Shown here: piece after piece, positions 61,267-64,000 of the stretch
Layout of the letters: every line of letters begins with the position of its first letter
Position numbering within the stretch: position 1 is the stretch's first letter
Source: Thalassovita gelatinovora
GTDB taxonomy: Bacteria > Pseudomonadota > Alphaproteobacteria > Rhodobacterales > Rhodobacteraceae
Direction of reading: 5' to 3'
Assembly: GCF_001458355.1 (NCBI RefSeq)
Contig: NZ_CYSA01000025.1
Span: 156,579-220,578 of the forward strand
Length of the DNA: 64,000 bases
The notes under the pieces: generated by a model
What the model was told of the DNA's origin: nothing
Database searches by the model: none
The model's input: the letters and a program-made list of their open reading frames with translations, nothing else
Position numbers and translations under genes: made by a program

Positions 61267-61452
61267 ATGCTGTCCCCCTTTCACGAAATCAACGAAGACA
61301 TCATGCGCCAGGACCGCAAGGTTGAACGGATGGGCATCGCCGTAAGGCTGATCGCCGGGGCCTTTGCTGTACTGATCCTCATCGCCCTGAAATATGCGGT
61401 CGATCTTTATCTGGCACTGCAGGTCTTCCTGCCGGGACTGGCAGGACAATGA
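61267..61452 (+). CDS. Small membrane protein
   Basis: A 61-residue protein with one transmembrane segment (IAVRLIAGAFAVLILIALKYAVDLYLAL) after a short acidic N-terminus. Its stop overlaps the next start by ATGA. Likely an early exclusion or anchoring protein; function unknown. Confidence 0.55.
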   Translation: MLSPFHEINEDIMRQDRKVERMGIAVRLIAGAFAVLILIALKYAVDLYLALQVFLPGLAGQ

Positions 61453-61691
61453 TGCAGCACCGCGCGGCGCATAAGCTTGCCACCCGGTCGTTGGCGGCGC
61501 TCGACCGTGGGATCAGCACTGAAAACGTGGCCGCACGTATCAAGTTTACGGCCCCCGCCGATCTGCACCACGACCCCGAGGGGTATTCCCTGCGCTGCTA
61601 CGGGCTGGAAACCCCGCCTATGCGGGACCGGGGTCAGGCCATCACCACATGGGCGCACATGGCGCTTGAACAGACGGAAGGACCCGCATGA
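61449..61691 (+). CDS. Hypothetical early protein
   Basis: An 80-residue protein, unknown family, in a run of coupled genes: it overlaps the previous gene by four bases and the next by four bases. Confidence 0.55.
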   Translation: MMQHRAAHKLATRSLAALDRGISTENVAARIKFTAPADLHHDPEGYSLRCYGLETPPMRDRGQAITTWAHMALEQTEGPA

Positions 61692-61984
61692 TGGTCATTC
61701 AGACTGATATCGCGATCGCGATCGACATGCGCCGAACCCAGATCGCCTTGGATCTGCTGAACATGTGCCGCCCCGACGCGCGCCTGTTGCAGTTGAAAAA
61801 TCTGGTGCTGAACAATGGCGGCACATGGCCCGTACCCGACGCGCCCCACGACGCGCCGGTCCTGTACGAAGTCGGCCTTTTCGGCGTGTCGGCCATGGCC
61901 GACCGGCCCGAGGATCTGGCGCGCAACTGGATGCGCGCGGCGGAAAATATCCTTGAAGGCCATCCAGAGGGGGCGGCGGGATGA
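61688..61984 (+). CDS. Hypothetical early protein
   Basis: A 98-residue protein of unknown function, starting with two consecutive ATG codons and overlapping both neighbours by ATGA. Contains a helical N-terminus and a tryptophan-rich middle (GGTWPVPDAPHDAPVLYEVGLFG). Confidence 0.55.
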   Translation: MMVIQTDIAIAIDMRRTQIALDLLNMCRPDARLLQLKNLVLNNGGTWPVPDAPHDAPVLYEVGLFGVSAMADRPEDLARNWMRAAENILEGHPEGAAG

Positions 61985-62121
61985 AGAAGGTCCTTGCAAT
62001 TGGAACCGCTGCCGTCCTGCTGTCGGTCTACAACTCGGAAAAGGCGTTTGGAGCCACTTTCAAGGAAGCGATCACCGAAGCGACAGCCCTGCCCACCTTC
62101 ATGGGCAGCCCGGAAAGCTGA
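61981..62121 (+). CDS. Very small secreted or membrane-associated protein
   Basis: A 46-residue protein too short for most gene finders. It starts at ATGA overlap with the previous gene, MKKVLAIGTAAVLLSVYNSEKAFGATF, which is signal-peptide-like, then a short polar tail. Coupling supports it as real. Confidence 0.45.
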   Translation: MKKVLAIGTAAVLLSVYNSEKAFGATFKEAITEATALPTFMGSPES

Positions 62122-62177
62122 TTTCTCTTTCTGGTCCGCCAAGCGCGGGCCAGCGATGGAAACCAGAGAGACAACCG

Positions 62178-62444
62178 ATGACCAAGCACATGCCACAGAT
62201 CGCTTTCGCGCCGCGCCTCATGCAGGCCGCCCAGGCCGCGCAGTATCTGGGCGTTTCGCAAAGCACCCTTCGGACCCTGCCGATTCCGCGCAAGGAACGG
62301 GGCGGAAACCGACTCTATGACCGCTTCGACCTTGACGCCTACGCCGACGGCCTGCCCTATGAAGAGAAAGCGCCGGTAGCCGCAGACCACGGGACTGGCA
62401 TCACCACGGCGAAGGCAAAACCGAAACAATGGGCAAGGCGGTAA
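62178..62444 (+). CDS. AlpA/excisionase-type DNA-binding protein
   Basis: An 88-residue winged-helix protein with AAQYLGVSQSTLRTLPIPRKERGGNRLYDRFDLDAY, the MerR/AlpA excisionase pattern, with a basic C-terminus (AKAKPKQWARR). It is directly upstream of the integrase on the same strand, the usual Xis position, and would control the direction of recombination. Confidence 0.78.
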   Translation: MTKHMPQIAFAPRLMQAAQAAQYLGVSQSTLRTLPIPRKERGGNRLYDRFDLDAYADGLPYEEKAPVAADHGTGITTAKAKPKQWARR

Positions 62445-62448
62445 CACC

Positions 62449-63528
62449 ATGCGCGTGAAGATGGCCGGTCTGCTGAAGGAAAAGAACCGCAACGGATCAA
62501 TCCGTTGGCGGGTGCGCGTCGAGGGTGACAAGACCCGCAAGATCACCATTCCGGTCGGCCCAGATCACTACGACTTCCTGAACCACTACCATGCCGCCCG
62601 CGCCGGTGAAATCTGGACAACCACCGAAACGCCGAAGGTGGAACGATCCCTCGACTGGCTCTGCGACAGATACCTTGAATTCCTCGACCGCATGGTGACG
62701 TCGCAGCAGATGTCCGACGCCACCCTGCGCCAGCGCCGCAGCGTCCTGACCCGTCTTTGTGACTACCGCGACACGGACGGTAATCGCTACGGCGATTTCG
62801 ACATTGAAGCCCCGACCGGCGCATTCGTGGAAATCCGCGACGCTTGGGCCGATCGGCCCGGTGCCGCAGACAACCTGATCAAGACCATACGCGCGGTTTA
62901 CGCCTGGTCGATGGAACGCGGCGAAATCAGCTACAACCCAGCCGTCGGAATCGGAATCATCAACCGCAAGCCCAAGGGCGGCGCAGTGCCGTGGTCGATC
63001 GATGACCTGAAGACCTTCCGGGAAAAGCACCCTAAAGGCACGACCGCACACTTATGGCTTACCATCCAAGCCTTCACGGCCTGCCGGATTGGCGATTCGA
63101 TCTGGCTTGGGCGCAGCAACGAAAAGATGGTGAACGGGCAGGTCTGGCTGGAATGGCAACCGCGCAAGAAGGGATCCGCCTTCGTGTCGATCCCAATGCT
63201 ACCGCCACTTTTCGAGGCGACCAGAGCCACCAACGTGATCGGCCCGGCCTACATCCTGTCGAAGAAAGGACGCCCCTTTGCCAGCGCAGAAAGCCTGCGC
63301 AACCAAGTGCGCAAATGGTGCGATCAAGCTGGACTGCCAGACAAGACTTCGCACGGGATCCGAAAGGCCATGGCAGAACTGATGGCTGAAAGCGGGGCCT
63401 CACAGCATCAGATAATGGCTGTGATGGCGCACACCGAGGCGCGGACTTCAGAGATTTACACCAAGGGCGTTGAACGTCGCGCCTTGGCCGCCGAAGGCGT
63501 CCAGGCGCTGAACCTTCTGAATTGGTAA
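62449..63528 (+). CDS. int: Tyrosine recombinase / phage integrase
   Basis: A 359-residue phage integrase. The N-terminal half has an arm-binding and core-binding domain; the C-terminal half is catalytic, with Arg213 in FTACRIGD, the Lys-rich beta-hairpin (PRKKGSA), the HxxR box HGIR (His302-Arg305), the His at 328 in MAHTEAR and the nucleophile Tyr337 in SEIYTKG. It lies next to attR and follows the Xis-like gene by 4 bp, consistent with site-specific integration at tRNA-Tyr. Confidence 0.94.
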   Translation: MRVKMAGLLKEKNRNGSIRWRVRVEGDKTRKITIPVGPDHYDFLNHYHAARAGEIWTTTETPKVERSLDWLCDRYLEFLDRMVTSQQMSDATLRQRRSVLTRLCDYRDTDGNRYGDFDIEAPTGAFVEIRDAWADRPGAADNLIKTIRAVYAWSMERGEISYNPAVGIGIINRKPKGGAVPWSIDDLKTFREKHPKGTTAHLWLTIQAFTACRIGDSIWLGRSNEKMVNGQVWLEWQPRKKGSAFVSIPMLPPLFEATRATNVIGPAYILSKKGRPFASAESLRNQVRKWCDQAGLPDKTSHGIRKAMAELMAESGASQHQIMAVMAHTEARTSEIYTKGVERRALAAEGVQALNLLNW

Positions 63529-63560
63529 AGTGTACCGCACCACTAAATTGAGGTACACTT
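63528..63560. repeat. Inverted repeat between integrase stop and attR
   Basis: Perfect 9-bp arms AAGTGTACC (63528-63536) and GGTACACTT (63552-63560) with a 15-base spacer. No T-run follows, so it is more likely an arm-type binding site for the integrase or accessory protein than a terminator. Confidence 0.5.
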
Positions 63561-63599
63561 CTGTCAATAAAGCAAGGCTGAAACGCACCCCATAAGATG

Positions 63600-63619
63600 C
63601 CAGGGTCGCCCACCACTTC
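63600..63619 (+). repeat. attR
   Basis: CCAGGGTCGCCCACCACTTC, an exact copy of attL (21736-21755). The tRNA-Tyr gene is not rebuilt at this end, because only the 3' part lies here; the intact gene is at the left junction. Confidence 0.92.
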
Positions 63620-63717
63620 CTCTTTAAAAATATGGACGTTCTCAGTTAGCCACGACTGGTGGCCTCGGGTCAGCGCCCGTTCCCCGAGCCGGCCTCGCTC
63701 AACCGCGCCTTCAATGT

Positions 63718-64000
63718 TTAATTCATCCGCTTGTAGCCAGGCTCGATTGCATCCAATTCGGCGTAGGACACGAAAAGACCAGAAAACACCTCTGTGTGAT
63801 GCAAACGGGTGCAACCGGGGTTGATCGGTTCCAGATCAAACCGATGTTCGCCCCTGAATAGTCCTGCCGGTCCTCCGTCCCAGACTAGGCTGCGGTGTTC
63901 TTCGACTTCCAACACGCGGGGACGTATGGTCAGCGACTTTCCATTGGGTTTGACAATATCAACCGTCAGTTTCCGGCCCCGTTGTAACACCCTGTCGACA
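63718..64000 (-). CDS. SRPBCC-domain protein, 3' part
   Basis: The gene continues past the window end; the visible C-terminal part reads RVLQRGRKLTVDIVKPNGKSLTIRPRVLEVEEHRSLVWDGG in short segments, then FRGEHRFDLEPINPGCTRLHHTEVFSGLF, the pattern of SRPBCC (START-like) ligand-binding proteins. It is host DNA on the right side of the phage, and no promoter or start is in view. Confidence 0.85.
   Translation of the reverse strand, partial: VDRVLQRGRKLTVDIVKPNGKSLTIRPRVLEVEEHRSLVWDGGPAGLFRGEHRFDLEPINPGCTRLHHTEVFSGLFVSYAELDAIEPGYKRMN

Larger units (their letters stand above)
21736..63619. mobile_element. Integrated temperate siphophage-like element at tRNA-Tyr (about 41.9 kb)
   Basis: The element is bounded by a 20-bp direct repeat of the tRNA-Tyr 3' end (21736-21755 and 63600-63619). 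A tyrosine recombinase (62449-63528) sits next to the right repeat. Inside are a complete-looking set of lysis, tail, connector, capsid, portal, terminase, replication, lysogeny and integration genes. The structural and replication genes run on the minus strand; the early genes and integrase run on the plus strand. The left 9.5 kb carries non-phage cargo that is more A/T-rich. No structural gene looks broken, so it may be inducible; this is not proven. Confidence 0.93.

Noticed and set aside
21756-63599. CRISPR array
   Set aside because: No regularly spaced direct repeats of 24-40 bp were seen in the window.
63600-63619. Second tRNA-Tyr gene at the right junction
   Set aside because: Only the last 16 tRNA bases are present; no 5' half or anticodon arm precedes them, so it is an att copy.

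Overview
The window reads as the chromosome of a marine-type alphaproteobacterium, most likely Rhodobacterales (Roseobacter-like). The evidence is indirect: GC-rich host genes, a his operon interrupted by DUF2147 genes, and a lambda/GTA-like siphoviral tail gene set. No marker gene allows a firmer assignment.

Region 1 (1-3185) is histidine biosynthesis: the end of hisH, two DUF2147 genes on the opposite strand, then hisA-hisF-hisE. Region 2 (3205-18931) is a catabolic locus for an N-heteroaromatic compound. It holds a branched-chain-type ABC importer (livF, livG, a livH-livM fusion, a periplasmic binding protein), a Rieske oxygenase, a flavin ferredoxin/NADPH-type reductase, an enamidase-like amidohydrolase, a MarR regulator, two DUF1185 paralogues, a UPF0280 protein, a 6-hydroxynicotinate reductase homologue, and a two-gene molybdenum hydroxylase whose Fe-S and molybdenum parts are fused. 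Together these resemble the reductive nicotinate route (hydroxylation, ring reduction, enamide hydrolysis) known from Eubacterium barkeri, here joined to an oxygenase. All four transcription units carry one 16-bp palindromic operator with consensus CGTTNGTATACNAACG, so this looks like a single regulon, probably under the MarR protein. Region 3 (19137-21533) is ordinary host DNA: a CoA-binding protein, an orphan terminator that may end a small RNA, a membrane protein and RlmB.

Region 4 (21736-63619) is a 41.9-kb integrated temperate phage, bounded by a 20-bp direct repeat of the 3' end of tRNA-Tyr, with the integrase beside the right att site. The left 9.5 kb is visibly more A/T-rich cargo: a hypothetical protein, two calcium-repeat proteins (one a clan-A-like glycosidase with an RTX tail), and a three-gene set of a dual HATPase/histidine-kinase-like protein, a receiver protein with a C-terminal Rx4H (HEPN-like) motif, and a 5-methylcytosine methyltransferase. 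I consider this set a candidate undescribed phage-defence or exclusion system. Then, all on the minus strand, come lysis genes, tail fibre with an SGNH-type esterase, tail, tape measure, connector, capsid (protease fused to capsid protein), portal, terminase, a NusG-family protein and replication genes. The right arm carries the lysogeny switch with four TACA-N7-TGTA operators, a GNAT-like protein, small early genes, an AlpA/Xis-like protein and the integrase. A truncated SRPBCC-domain gene ends the window.

All calls come from reading translated sequence and motifs. No database search was possible, so family names rest on recognition and substrate assignments are inference.
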